A DNA stretch of 12,093 nt from Gammaproteobacteria bacterium (GCA_030038645.1 JASHSR010000048.1:1-12093); one strand, 5' to 3'. Positions 1 to 6,440 are shown, numbered from the stretch's first letter. The notes: generated by a model from the letters alone, not told the origin. Numbers and translations are program-made.

Positions 1-430
1 CAAAGCCCGCAAGCTCGAGCGTCTGAAGCGACGGGTCCTGGGGAGAGGCGTAGTACGCGCGGATCTCCGCGATGAGTCCGCGCGCGCTGAAGAGGTACCA
101 CTCATCGCCGCGCAGCAGCACCCCTGAGCGGCGTTTGAGATGGCTCCATTCGACGACGGCGCGCCGCCTCGGCGGATCGCACAGCACCTGATCGAGGGTC
201 CAGACCGATCCGAGCCCGCTCACCGCGTCGTGCCATTTGCGCGCGATGGTGTGCGCGCCGCGGAACGGCCCCCCGTACATGCCCGGCGGAAAGTAGTGGA
301 CGGCGTCGGGCTCGAAGTAGCTCGCGATCCGCTCGATGTCGCCCGCATTGCAGGCGTCGAAATAGCCCCGGATCCACGCCTCCATTGCCTCGGCGGTGAG
401 CTCGGCCGCCGGCGCGCCGAGGCCGCTCAT
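1..430 (-). CDS. NTF2/SnoaL-like protein, 3' end cut off by window
   Basis: I read 143 codons from the ATG at 430 with no stop before the window edge, so the C-terminus is missing. The protein looks like a nuclear transport factor 2 / SnoaL-like fold: an N-terminal helix (about residues 12-40, AWIRGYFDACNAGDIERI), then the family's typical FEPDAVHYFPPG stretch (39-50), then a GPFRGAHTIARKW segment (54-66) and beta strands ending in WYLFSARGLIAEIRAYY (111-127). Such proteins are small one-domain enzymes or binding proteins (isomerases, dehydratases, polyketide cyclases); nothing here fixes the reaction. It lies 42 bp downstream of the dioxygenase gene on the same strand, so it is probably co-transcribed and may handle a ring-cleavage or related intermediate (inference). 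The Shine-Dalgarno is weak. A second in-frame ATG lies at residue 16, but the first residues fit the family well, so I chose 430. Confidence 0.75.
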   Translation of the reverse strand, partial: MSGLGAPAAELTAEAMEAWIRGYFDACNAGDIERIASYFEPDAVHYFPPGMYGGPFRGAHTIARKWHDAVSGLGSVWTLDQVLCDPPRRRAVVEWSHLKRRSGVLLRGDEWYLFSARGLIAEIRAYYASPQDPSLQTLELAGF

Positions 431-472
431 GCGAGCACTGCGCCGTCGGTCATGCCGGTTCCCCGCTGCCGC

Positions 473-1426
473 TCACGCAGGCGCGCCGCTGCGCTCGGGC
501 TCACGCGCCGCCTGCGGCTCGGCGCGCTTCTTCGCCGAGACCGGCGGGGTGGGCAGCCAGGCCTCGCCCGGCTCGAGGACAAAGACGTGCTCGAGGCTGT
601 ACCAGGGCTCCTTGACATCGGGGTCCGGGGCGGCCTCGCCCTCGTGCAGCACGTAGTGGCCGATCAGCGTCCGCGTGACGCCGAACTGCGCGTCGGTCTC
701 GAGGAGCGGGTCGTCGTGGCTGTAGATCTGGGAAGTCATGGTCTTGAAGCCCGGCTTATAGATGAGCGAGTGCAGATGCGCCGGGCGGAACGGATGGCGC
801 CGCTGCGCCGTGAGCAGGGCGCCGGTCGGGCCGTCCATCGGCACCGGATAGCCCGAGGGCTTGACGCTGCGATAGGCGAACAGGCCGTGCTCGTCGCTCG
901 TGAACCTGCCTCGAAGGTTCCACTCGGCCTGCGTGGGATCTTGATTCTCGTAGAGGCCGGCGGGCGAGGCGTGCCACACGTCGATCTCCGCGCCGGCGAC
1001 GGGATTGCCGTCGAGGTCCACGATGCGGCCGGTGAAGAAGAGCGGCCGGCCTGGGGTCGGCGAGCGCACGATCGAGGCGCCGTTCTTCATGCGCGGCGCC
1101 CCCGCGCGCCAGAACGGTCCGAGCAGATTCGCCGACGTCTGCCGCTTGCCGTGGTCGCCGTTGTTCATGAGGCACACCAGCGCGGAGAGCCCGAGCGAGC
1201 CGGCGATCAGGCGCGTCTCGTTATGGCTGTCTGTCGTGTGATGCCCGAGCGCGGTCACGAGATTGATCGCCTGATCGAATTCCTTCTCCGTCAGGCGCAC
1301 TTCACGGGCGAAGCCGTGCAGATGCCGGATGAGCGCTTGCAGGATCTGCTTCAGCCGCGGGTCCGCCGTCCTCTCCGTCTCGGCGAGGACAGCTTGCGTG
1401 AGCTGGAATTCGTCCTCGATGATCAT
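473..1426 (-). CDS. Intradiol ring-cleavage dioxygenase (hydroxyquinol/catechol 1,2-dioxygenase type)
   Basis: This 317-residue non-haem Fe(III) enzyme opens an ortho-dihydroxylated ring between the two hydroxyls, giving a muconate or maleylacetate-type product in the cytoplasm. The N-terminal dioxygenase helical domain is seen at about 1-105 (LVTALGHH at 56-63, LGPFW at 102-106) and the catalytic beta domain at about 125-290. All four iron ligands of the family are visible: Tyr159 (GLYENQD), Tyr193 (SGYPVP), and His217 and His219 (RPAHLH). The segment TSQIYSHDDPLLETDAQFGV (231-250) is characteristic, and its spacing suits the hydroxyquinol 1,2-dioxygenase branch best, but catechol or chlorocatechol cannot be excluded. 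The last 25 residues are a low-complexity Ala/Arg/Glu/Pro tail. The ATG has a strong SD (GGAGGA, about 7 nt upstream) and a good promoter further upstream. No maleylacetate reductase or monooxygenase gene is in the window to settle the pathway. Confidence 0.9.
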   Translation of the reverse strand: MIIEDEFQLTQAVLAETERTADPRLKQILQALIRHLHGFAREVRLTEKEFDQAINLVTALGHHTTDSHNETRLIAGSLGLSALVCLMNNGDHGKRQTSANLLGPFWRAGAPRMKNGASIVRSPTPGRPLFFTGRIVDLDGNPVAGAEIDVWHASPAGLYENQDPTQAEWNLRGRFTSDEHGLFAYRSVKPSGYPVPMDGPTGALLTAQRRHPFRPAHLHSLIYKPGFKTMTSQIYSHDDPLLETDAQFGVTRTLIGHYVLHEGEAAPDPDVKEPWYSLEHVFVLEPGEAWLPTPPVSAKKRAEPQAAREPERSGAPA

Positions 1427-1488
1427 CTGCTGTCCTCCACGCCGCGCGCCCGCGAGTCCCGGCGGCCCGTGCCGACTTTTTCGCAGGA

Positions 1489-1517
1489 AGCGTAGGGACG
1501 GCCCTCCGCCTTGTCAA
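1489..1517 (-). promoter_or_regulatory. Putative sigma70 promoter of the dioxygenase gene
   Basis: On the minus strand a perfect -35 box TTGACA (1517-1512) is followed by a 17-bp spacer and a -10-like TACGCT (1494-1489, 3 of 6 matches). This predicts a start near 1482 and a leader of about 55 nt before the ATG at 1426. The exact -35 and ideal spacing in very GC-rich DNA make it a good candidate. The -10 box is weak, which would fit an activator-dependent catabolic promoter (inference). Confidence 0.5.
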
Positions 1518-1570
1518 CGCGCGGGCCGGCTCCGCGCGTCGCAGCCTCGTCGGGGCGAGTCCTCCTCGGG

Positions 1571-1620
1571 GCCGTCGCTGGCCGTTGCTGGCCGTCGCTG
1601 GCCGTCGCTGGCCGACGCCG
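1571..1620. repeat. 10-bp tandem repeat, about 4.5 copies
   Basis: The unit GCCGTCGCTG occurs at 1571, 1581 (one mismatch, GCCGTTGCTG), 1591 and 1601, and a degenerate fifth copy (GCCGACGCCG) starts at 1611. It lies outside any gene in the divergent region. A 10-bp period is close to one DNA helical turn, but slipped-strand duplication is the simplest explanation. Confidence 0.8.
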
Positions 1621-1649
1621 CCGGGCCGCGTCCGCTCGGGATGAGCCCC

Positions 1650-1662
1650 CATGCTAAGCATG
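1650..1662. promoter_or_regulatory. Perfect 13-bp palindrome CATGCTAAGCATG, possible operator
   Basis: The arms CATGCT and AGCATG are exact inverted repeats around one central A. The site lies 25 bp upstream of the weak -35 box of the importer genes and stands out from surrounding GC-rich DNA. It could be the binding site of a dimeric regulator. It does not match the ModE consensus that I know, and no regulator gene is in view, so the function is inferred from symmetry and position only. Confidence 0.3.
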
Positions 1663-1686
1663 AGCGCGCCCAGGGACCTGCGCTTG

Positions 1687-1716
1687 TTGGGGACGAGCCT
1701 TCAGCTGTCGTAGTAT
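1687..1716 (+). promoter_or_regulatory. Weak promoter-like element upstream of the importer genes
   Basis: TTGGGG (1687-1692) and TAGTAT (1711-1716) are separated by 18 bp, which would give a leader of about 65 nt before the ATG at 1788. The -10 matches 4 of 6 positions and the -35 only 3 of 6. It is the best pair I can find in the expected place. Confidence 0.25.
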
Positions 1717-1787
1717 TTGCTCAGGCATAGCGGCCGTCCGGAACGAAAGGCGGCGACCGCCGATCGCAGGCACTTGGGAGCGTCAGG

Positions 1788-2690
1788 ATGCAGATCAAGC
1801 TCGTGCGAAGAAAGAGAAGCGTGGCGGGCGCGCTCGGCCTGCTCGCCACCGCGCTCTGGGCGGGCCGCGCTCCGGCCGTCTCCGCCCAGCAAGCGGTCAA
1901 CGTGCTCTACGCCGGATCGCTCGTGAATCTGATGGAGCGCGGGATCGGCCCGGCGTTCGAGCGGACGACCGGCGAGAGGTTCCAGGGGTATGCCGGAGGC
2001 TCGAACGGGCTCGCGAGCCAGATCAAAGGCAGGCTTCGCGCGGCGGACGTGTTCATCAGCGCGAACCCCAAGGTCAACGCGCGGCTGATGGGTCCGCCGA
2101 ACGGCTCGCGCGTGAGCTGGTACATCTCCTTCGCGCAATCGCCTCTCGTCATCGGCTATAACCCCTCGAGCCGCTTCGCCGCCGACTTCAAAGGCGAGCC
2201 GTGGTACCGTGTGCTGATGCAGCCGGGCATCCGAATCGGGCGCACGGATCCGAAGCTCGATCCGAAAGGGGCGCTTACCTTGCAGCTGATGAGTCAGGCC
2301 GCGACCTTCTACGGCATCACGGACCTCTCCCGGCGCGTGCTCGGCGAGCCGGAGAACCCGGCGCAGGTGCTGCCCGAGGAGGCGCTGGTCGGGCGGCTGC
2401 AATCGGGCCTGATCGACGTGGGCTTCTTCTATTCGACCGAGACCGCGGATGCTCGGGTTCCGGCGGTGACGTTGCCGGCCGCGATCGCTCCCAAGGCGGT
2501 CTACACCGTCACCATCCTGCGCGATGCGCCGCATCCCGCCGCGGCCGACCGGTTCGTCGCCTTTCTGCTCGGTCCCGGCGGACGCCGGCTGCTGAAAGAG
2601 CACGGACTTGCGCTGCAGAAGCCGGCGCTCACCGGAGCCGCGCGCGCCGTGCCACGAGACCTGCGATCGCTGCTCGACCAGGCAAACTGA
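1788..2690 (+). CDS. Periplasmic solute-binding protein of a molybdate/tungstate-class ABC importer (ModA/WtpA-like)
   Basis: This 300-residue protein should be exported and bind an oxyanion for the permease encoded next. Residues 1-33 form a signal peptide: a basic start (RRKR at 7-10), a hydrophobic core and a VSA-QQ cleavage site after residue 33. The mature start VLYAGSLVNLME (39-50) resembles the HAGSL-type start of tungstate/molybdate WtpA-like proteins, with AGS supplying oxyanion contacts. GYAGGSNGLASQI (67-79) and AADVFISANPK (84-94) are the usual conserved blocks of this binding-protein class. The ligand is inferred from the ModBC-type partner; sulfate-like or other oxyanions remain possible. 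The ATG has an SD (GGGAG, 7 nt upstream). The stop TGA overlaps the proposed CTG start of the next gene (CTGA), so the two are probably translationally coupled. Confidence 0.8.
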   Translation: MQIKLVRRKRSVAGALGLLATALWAGRAPAVSAQQAVNVLYAGSLVNLMERGIGPAFERTTGERFQGYAGGSNGLASQIKGRLRAADVFISANPKVNARLMGPPNGSRVSWYISFAQSPLVIGYNPSSRFAADFKGEPWYRVLMQPGIRIGRTDPKLDPKGALTLQLMSQAATFYGITDLSRRVLGEPENPAQVLPEEALVGRLQSGLIDVGFFYSTETADARVPAVTLPAAIAPKAVYTVTILRDAPHPAAADRFVAFLLGPGGRRLLKEHGLALQKPALTGAARAVPRDLRSLLDQAN

Positions 2691-4558
2691 CGCGCCGCAT
2701 TCCTGCGCCCCTGCCGTGGCTCGCAGGACTCCTCGCGGTCTATCTGATCGCTCCGCTCATTGCGGGCGCTCAGCAGGCGAGCCTTGCCGACTGGGCATCG
2801 GTCGACACGGCTGCGCTGCTGCACGCCTGCGCCATCTCGATCGCGAGCGCGACCACCGCGACGATCCTCATCGCGATCGGAGGCATTCCGCTCGGGTATC
2901 TGCTCGCGCGGACGCCGGGTCGGACGATCTCGGCGCTCGGCTTTCTCGTTCAGCTGCCGCTCGCCTTGCCGCCGCTTGCGAGCGGCATCCTGCTGCTGTT
3001 CCTCGTCGGCTACAGCACGCCGCTCGGACACGCGCTCGGCGGAGCGCTCACCGACTCGTTCGCCGGCATCGTGCTCGCGGAGGTCTTCGTCGCCTCGCCG
3101 TTTCTCATCATCGCGGCGCGCTCGGCGTTCGCCTCGGCGGATCCGATCCTCGAGGCCGTCGGGTCCACGCTCGGCCACCGGCCGCTCGAGCTGTTCTTCC
3201 GCGTGAGCGTCCCGATCGCCTGGCCGGCCATTCTCCCGGGGCTGCTGCTCGCATGGCTGCGCGCCTTCGGCGAGTTCGGCGCGACGGTCATGGTGGCGTA
3301 TCACCCCTATTCCCTGCCGGTCTACACCTATGTGGCGTTCGGCGCGCAGGGACTGCCGGCGATGCTGCCCGTGCTGCTGCCGACGCTGATCGTTGCGCTC
3401 GGCGTCATGATCCTGAGCGGGACGCTCGGGAGCCGTCGCGGTGGCTCGGAAGAGCGCGCCTCGCAAGCGCTCGCGTCGCGCGGCCTCGCCTCGCTCGGCG
3501 AGCGCCCCGCCGTCCTTCCCGCCGATCCCGCACGGCGTCCGACATCCGTGCGCACCGAGTCGACGACGCTCGCGCTACAACTCGAGAAGCGGCTCGGCAG
3601 CTTCCATCTGAGCCTCGCTTGGTCGCCGCACGCGCGCCGCCTCGCGATCCTCGGGCCCTCCGGATCGGGAAAGTCGTTGACGCTCAAGCTGATCGCGGGC
3701 ATCGAGCCCTGCGATCGCGGCAGCATCGTCGTCAACGGCGCGGAGCTCTCCGGGCTCGATCCGGCTCGGCGAGCGGTCGCGTACGTTCCGCAGAGCTACG
3801 GACTCTTTCCCCACCTCACGGTGCTCGAGCAGCTGCGGTTTCCCGTTGGGGCCGAGCCGCTCTCCGCCAAGCACTGGATCGGGCGGCTCGGCCTGCACGG
3901 CCTCGAGCAGCGCCGGCCGGCGGCTCTCTCGCTCGGACAGCAGCAGCGAGTCGCCCTCGCCCGCGCGCTCGTGCGGCCGGCCAACCTGCTGCTGCTCGAT
4001 GAGCCCTTCTCGGCGCTCGATGCGCCCCTGCGCTCGCGCCTGCGGCAGGAGCTGCTCGCGCTTCAAGAGGAGATCGCCGCGGCAACCGTCCTCGTCACTC
4101 ACGATCCGGCGGAAGCGGCGCTCCTCGCCGATGAGATCCTGCTGCTCGAGGAGGGCCGTGCATTGCAGTCCGGACCGACGGCCGAGGTCTTCAGACGCCC
4201 GGTGAGCGAGAGAGCCGCGCGCCTGCTCGGCGCCGAGAATGCCGCCGAAGGTACGGCAGCCGGCCCGGACTGCATCGCAGTCGGCCGCGGCGTGACGCTC
4301 GCCGTCGCCGGGCCGCCTTTGAGGTCCGGCGAGCGGGTGGGCTTTAGCTGCTCGCCCGCGCGCGCGCGGATCGGCGCGGCCGGAGCCTATCCAGGCGTCG
4401 TGCAGAGCGTGACGTTGAGCGGCATCGACCGGCAGGTCACGGTCCGCTTGGGCGACGCGCTCATCAGGCTCATCGATGGACACGGCTCGGCTCGGCCGGG
4501 CGATCCGTGCCGTGTCGACATCGATCCGGATTCCATCCAGATCTGGCCGCTCCCCTAG
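2687..4558 (+). CDS. Fused molybdate/tungstate-class ABC importer: ModB-type permease plus ModC-type ATPase
   Basis: One frame of 623 codons encodes both membrane and ATPase parts of the importer. Residues about 10-245 form the inner-membrane permease with hydrophobic segments at about 11-27, 45-76, 83-109, 127-147, 178-193 and 223-245. They carry the EAA-type coupling loop EAVGSTLGHRPLELFFRVSVP (156-176). A polar linker (about 246-292) leads to the ATPase: Walker A GPSGSGKS (323-330), Q-loop Gln369, signature LSLGQQQR (414-421), Walker B LLLLDEP (434-440), D-loop SALD (442-445) and H-loop His472. A TOBE-like C-terminal domain (about 525-623) is typical of ModC. Start choice: no ATG, GTG or TTG exists in frame between 2201 and well inside the membrane domain. 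The frame does extend up to a GTG at 2201, but that stretch lies inside the binding-protein gene and encodes no recognisable domain. CTG at 2687, overlapping the upstream TGA and preceded by AGG 4 nt away, is the best start; ATT at 2699 is a second option. Confidence 0.85.
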   Translation: MTRRIPAPLPWLAGLLAVYLIAPLIAGAQQASLADWASVDTAALLHACAISIASATTATILIAIGGIPLGYLLARTPGRTISALGFLVQLPLALPPLASGILLLFLVGYSTPLGHALGGALTDSFAGIVLAEVFVASPFLIIAARSAFASADPILEAVGSTLGHRPLELFFRVSVPIAWPAILPGLLLAWLRAFGEFGATVMVAYHPYSLPVYTYVAFGAQGLPAMLPVLLPTLIVALGVMILSGTLGSRRGGSEERASQALASRGLASLGERPAVLPADPARRPTSVRTESTTLALQLEKRLGSFHLSLAWSPHARRLAILGPSGSGKSLTLKLIAGIEPCDRGSIVVNGAELSGLDPARRAVAYVPQSYGLFPHLTVLEQLRFPVGAEPLSAKHWIGRLGLHGLEQRRPAALSLGQQQRVALARALVRPANLLLLDEPFSALDAPLRSRLRQELLALQEEIAAATVLVTHDPAEAALLADEILLLEEGRALQSGPTAEVFRRPVSERAARLLGAENAAEGTAAGPDCIAVGRGVTLAVAGPPLRSGERVGFSCSPARARIGAAGAYPGVVQSVTLSGIDRQVTVRLGDALIRLIDGHGSARPGDPCRVDIDPDSIQIWPLP

Positions 4559-6033
4559 AGGGCCCGGCCCGGGCGAGTGTCGGCGGCGCGGTCCGCCGGG
4601 TAAGGCTCCGAGAGCGCCTCGGCGGACTGGCGCGCTGCAGAGAGCACGAGGACGGCGATCAGCGCCGCGAGCGCGGTGAGCAGCGCGCCGAGCCCGAACG
4701 CGAGATGATAGCCGCCATTCAGTGCGGCGAGCGAACCAGAGCCGGCGCGCTGCAACGCGCCGGTTCGCACGTCGGCCAGGCTTGCGAGCGCGGCAAGGCC
4801 CAGCGCGCCGCCCATCATGAACGATGTGTTGACGACGCCGGAGGCAAGTCCCGACTCGTGATGACCCACGTCGTTCATCGCGGCGAGGAGCACCGGATTG
4901 AACGCCATGCCGCCGCCGAGTCCGAGAAGAGTCATCCCCGGCAAGACATCCCAGACGAATGTGCCCTCGAGCGGGGCGCGCGCGAAGAGAGCCAGACCGA
5001 GGGCCGCGAGCAGCAAGCCTATCGTGAGCGGTCCGCGAATGCCGAGCCGCACCACCATGCGCGCGGAGAGGCCCGCCGAGAAGGCCGCCATGATCAAGTC
5101 GGCCGGCAGGAAGGCGAGCCCGACGCGCAGCGGATCGTAGTGAAGGACGCGCTGCAGGTACAGCGCGGAGATCACGAACCAAGCGAACAGCCCGGCCGCC
5201 CACAACGCTGAGACGACGTTCGCGGCGGCGAGATTGCGCAGCAGAAACAGCCGCAGAGGCACGAGCGGCTCCACGACGTACGACTCGATGGCGAGGAACG
5301 CGAGCAACAGCGCCACTGCGAGCCCGAGAAAGCCGCCCGTCCGGACGGATACCCACCCGATATTGTTGGCATTGACCACAGCGTACACCGCAAACATCAA
5401 CGCGGCGGTGATCGCGACGGCTCCTGCGACATCGTGCGAGCGCGGCGCCTGTGAGGCGGCTTCGCGAGGCAGCAGCACAGCGCAGAGCGCATACACGCCG
5501 ATGCCGATCGGAATGTTGACGAGAAAGACCGAATGCCAGCCGAGCGTCTGCGTCAGAATCCCACCGAGAAGCTCCCCGACGCTGCCGCCGGCCGCGCCGA
5601 TGAACCCATACACGCCCATCGCCATGGCGCGCTCGGCCGGCTCGACGAACAGGCTCATGACGAGCGACAGCGAGACGGCGGCCACGACCGCGCCGCCTAC
5701 GCCCTGCACCGCGCGCGCGGCGACCAGCTCCGGCTGCGTCTGCGCGAGCCCACACACGAGCGAGGCCAGCGTGAACACACAGAGCCCGGCGAGAAACAGA
5801 CGCCGCTGTCCATACAGATCGCCGAGACGCCCGCCGAGCAGCAGAAAGCCGCCGAACGTGAGCAGATACGCATTGAGCACCCAGGTGAGCCCGGCGCGCG
5901 AGAAGGCAAGGGCCGATTGGATCGAGGGCAGCGCCACGGTGACGATCGTCGTGTCGAGGACGATCATCAGCACGCCGAGGCACAGCGCATACAGGGCGAG
6001 CAGGCGCCGACGCGCGGCAGTCCGATCACTCAC
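4555..6033 (-). CDS. MFS multidrug exporter, DHA2 (EmrB/QacA, 14-TM) family
   Basis: This 492-residue inner-membrane protein should be a proton-driven drug or metabolite exporter. Family marks are the TM1 motif LDTTIVTVALPSIQ (26-39), motif A GGRLGDLYGQRR (67-78), the antiporter motif C region GFIGAAGGSVGELLGG (143-158) and GWHSVFLVNIPIG (165-177). The rest is a succession of hydrophobic segments consistent with 14 helices. The polar C-terminus (about 466-492) is cytoplasmic. The start is GTG at 6033; the ATG just upstream is out of frame and meets a stop after six codons. The SD is weak. The gene is convergent with the importer and shares the four bases CTAG at 4555-4558 for both stop codons. 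No membrane-fusion partner (EmrA-like) or regulator adjoins it, so the substrate is unknown. Confidence 0.9.
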   Translation of the reverse strand: MSDRTAARRRLLALYALCLGVLMIVLDTTIVTVALPSIQSALAFSRAGLTWVLNAYLLTFGGFLLLGGRLGDLYGQRRLFLAGLCVFTLASLVCGLAQTQPELVAARAVQGVGGAVVAAVSLSLVMSLFVEPAERAMAMGVYGFIGAAGGSVGELLGGILTQTLGWHSVFLVNIPIGIGVYALCAVLLPREAASQAPRSHDVAGAVAITAALMFAVYAVVNANNIGWVSVRTGGFLGLAVALLLAFLAIESYVVEPLVPLRLFLLRNLAAANVVSALWAAGLFAWFVISALYLQRVLHYDPLRVGLAFLPADLIMAAFSAGLSARMVVRLGIRGPLTIGLLLAALGLALFARAPLEGTFVWDVLPGMTLLGLGGGMAFNPVLLAAMNDVGHHESGLASGVVNTSFMMGGALGLAALASLADVRTGALQRAGSGSLAALNGGYHLAFGLGALLTALAALIAVLVLSAARQSAEALSEPYPADRAADTRPGRAL

Positions 6034-6070
6034 GGGCTCGTCTCATCAGATTGGAGTGGCGGCAGTCTGA

Positions 6071-6109
6071 GGCGCCGAGGCGATGCCGTCCACCGCATCG
6101 CCGAGCGCC
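6071..6109 (-). promoter_or_regulatory. Long hairpin in the leader of the MFS gene
   Basis: The inner arms GGCGATGC (6102-6095) and GCATCGCC (6086-6079) are perfect 8-bp complements around an 8-nt loop. Outer arms GGCGC (6109-6105) and GCGCC (6075-6071) add five more pairs across a small internal loop. It lies about 40 nt before the GTG of the exporter and has no T-run after it, so it is not a standard terminator. It may be an operator, a leader-RNA control element or an mRNA-stabilising structure. Confidence 0.4.
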
Positions 6110-6161
6110 AGCTCTGCCCGGACTTGCGACTCGGGGCCGATGTATCGCTAGAGATATGCGC

Positions 6162-6193
6162 TATAATATATTGATATAATTATAAATATATTG
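6162..6193. promoter_or_regulatory. AT-rich block with a repeated 9-mer, probable promoter/operator region
   Basis: This is almost pure A/T in otherwise very GC-rich DNA. The 9-mer AATATATTG occurs at 6165-6173 and again at 6185-6193, exactly 20 bp apart (two helical turns), each containing the palindrome AATATATT. TATAAT-like hexamers appear on both strands but none pairs with a convincing -35 box. The only gene downstream on the minus strand before 6033 is the exporter, so its promoter probably lies here (inference). Confidence 0.35.
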
Positions 6194-6240
6194 GAAATCT
6201 CGCGCAGAGAAAGGCGCGGCCGGCGAGCCGCTCTCTTGCG

Positions 6241-6262
6241 GAATCAAACGCGCTCAGGCGCG
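6241..6262 (-). terminator. Probable terminator of tRNA-Ser
   Basis: Three bases after the CCA end the minus strand forms a stem CGCGC (6262-6258), loop CTGA and GCGCG (6253-6249), followed by TTTGATT. A second short hairpin, GCGGC/GCCGC (6231-6227 with 6220-6216) followed by GCCTTTCTCT, could act as a back-up. The stems are short and the T-tract is broken, so the call is tentative. Confidence 0.4.
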
Positions 6263-6265
6263 CAG

Positions 6266-6355
6266 TGGCGGAGAGGGAGGGATTCGAACCCCCGAGCCCC
6301 GTGAAGGGCTGCCGGTTTTCAAGACCGGTGCAATCAACCGCTCTGCCACCTCTCC
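6266..6355 (-). tRNA. tRNA-Ser(UGA)
   Basis: The 90-nt gene reads from 6355 to 6266 and includes the encoded CCA (6268-6266). The acceptor stem GGAGAGG pairs fully with CCTCTCC, with discriminator G as expected for serine. The D-arm begins TGGCAGAGCGG. The anticodon stem CCGGT/ACCGG encloses the loop CTTGAAA, giving anticodon TGA (6321-6319), which reads UCA and related serine codons. A long variable arm (about CAGCCCTTCACGGGGCTC) and the T-loop GGTTCGAATCC confirm a class II serine tRNA. It stands alone between the carotenoid-oxygenase gene and the exporter. No duplicated 3' end that would mark an attachment site is seen in the window. Confidence 0.97.
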
Positions 6356-6383
6356 ATCCGGCCATCGAGGCACCGCGGCCGGC

Positions 6384-6392
6384 ATGCTATCA
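6384..6392 (-). promoter_or_regulatory. Extended -10 element, candidate tRNA-Ser promoter
   Basis: On the minus strand TG-A-TAGCAT (6392-6384) resembles an extended -10 box. It would start RNA near 6377, about 22 nt before the tRNA, with a GC-rich stretch at the start site as in many stable-RNA promoters. No good -35 is present. Read-through from the gene upstream is the alternative. Confidence 0.25.
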
Positions 6393-6440
6393 AAAGTGTC
6401 CGGCGAATAGCCGCGTGGCGCGCCTGCGAGCCGGCGGGCG

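Larger units (their letters stand above)
1427..1787. other. Divergent intergenic region between dioxygenase and ABC importer genes
   Basis: This 361-bp region has no convincing gene. It separates a minus-strand catabolic gene from a plus-strand transporter and so should hold both promoters. From left to right I see the dioxygenase SD and promoter (up to 1517), a 10-bp tandem repeat (1571-1620), a perfect short palindrome (1650-1662) and a weak promoter-like pair for the binding-protein gene (1687-1716). Short open frames crossing it have no family features and look like GC-rich shadows. Confidence 0.6.

Noticed and set aside
140..1495. A 451-codon plus-strand open frame opposite the dioxygenase
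   Set aside because: The minus strand encodes a dioxygenase with all four iron ligands; the plus frame shows no family features.
2201..2686. Upstream extension of the ModBC reading frame from a GTG at 2201
   Set aside because: It lies in another frame of the well-supported binding-protein gene and encodes Arg/Ala-rich sequence with no domain.
2676..2690. Programmed -1 frameshift joining the binding protein to the permease
   Set aside because: There is no X-XXY-YYZ slippery heptamer at the junction, and the binding protein is already full length; reinitiation is simpler.
4562..4574. GCCCGG-C-CCGGGC inverted repeat as terminator of the importer genes
   Set aside because: It is a short GC palindrome with a one-base loop and no T-tract, inside the exporter coding sequence.
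3575..5983. An 802-codon minus-strand open frame across the importer and exporter
   Set aside because: It is a shadow frame of the MFS gene continuing antisense to the ATPase, without any recognisable motif.
6266..6355. tRNA gene as attachment site of an integrated element
   Set aside because: No integrase gene and no second copy of the tRNA 3' end is visible in the window.
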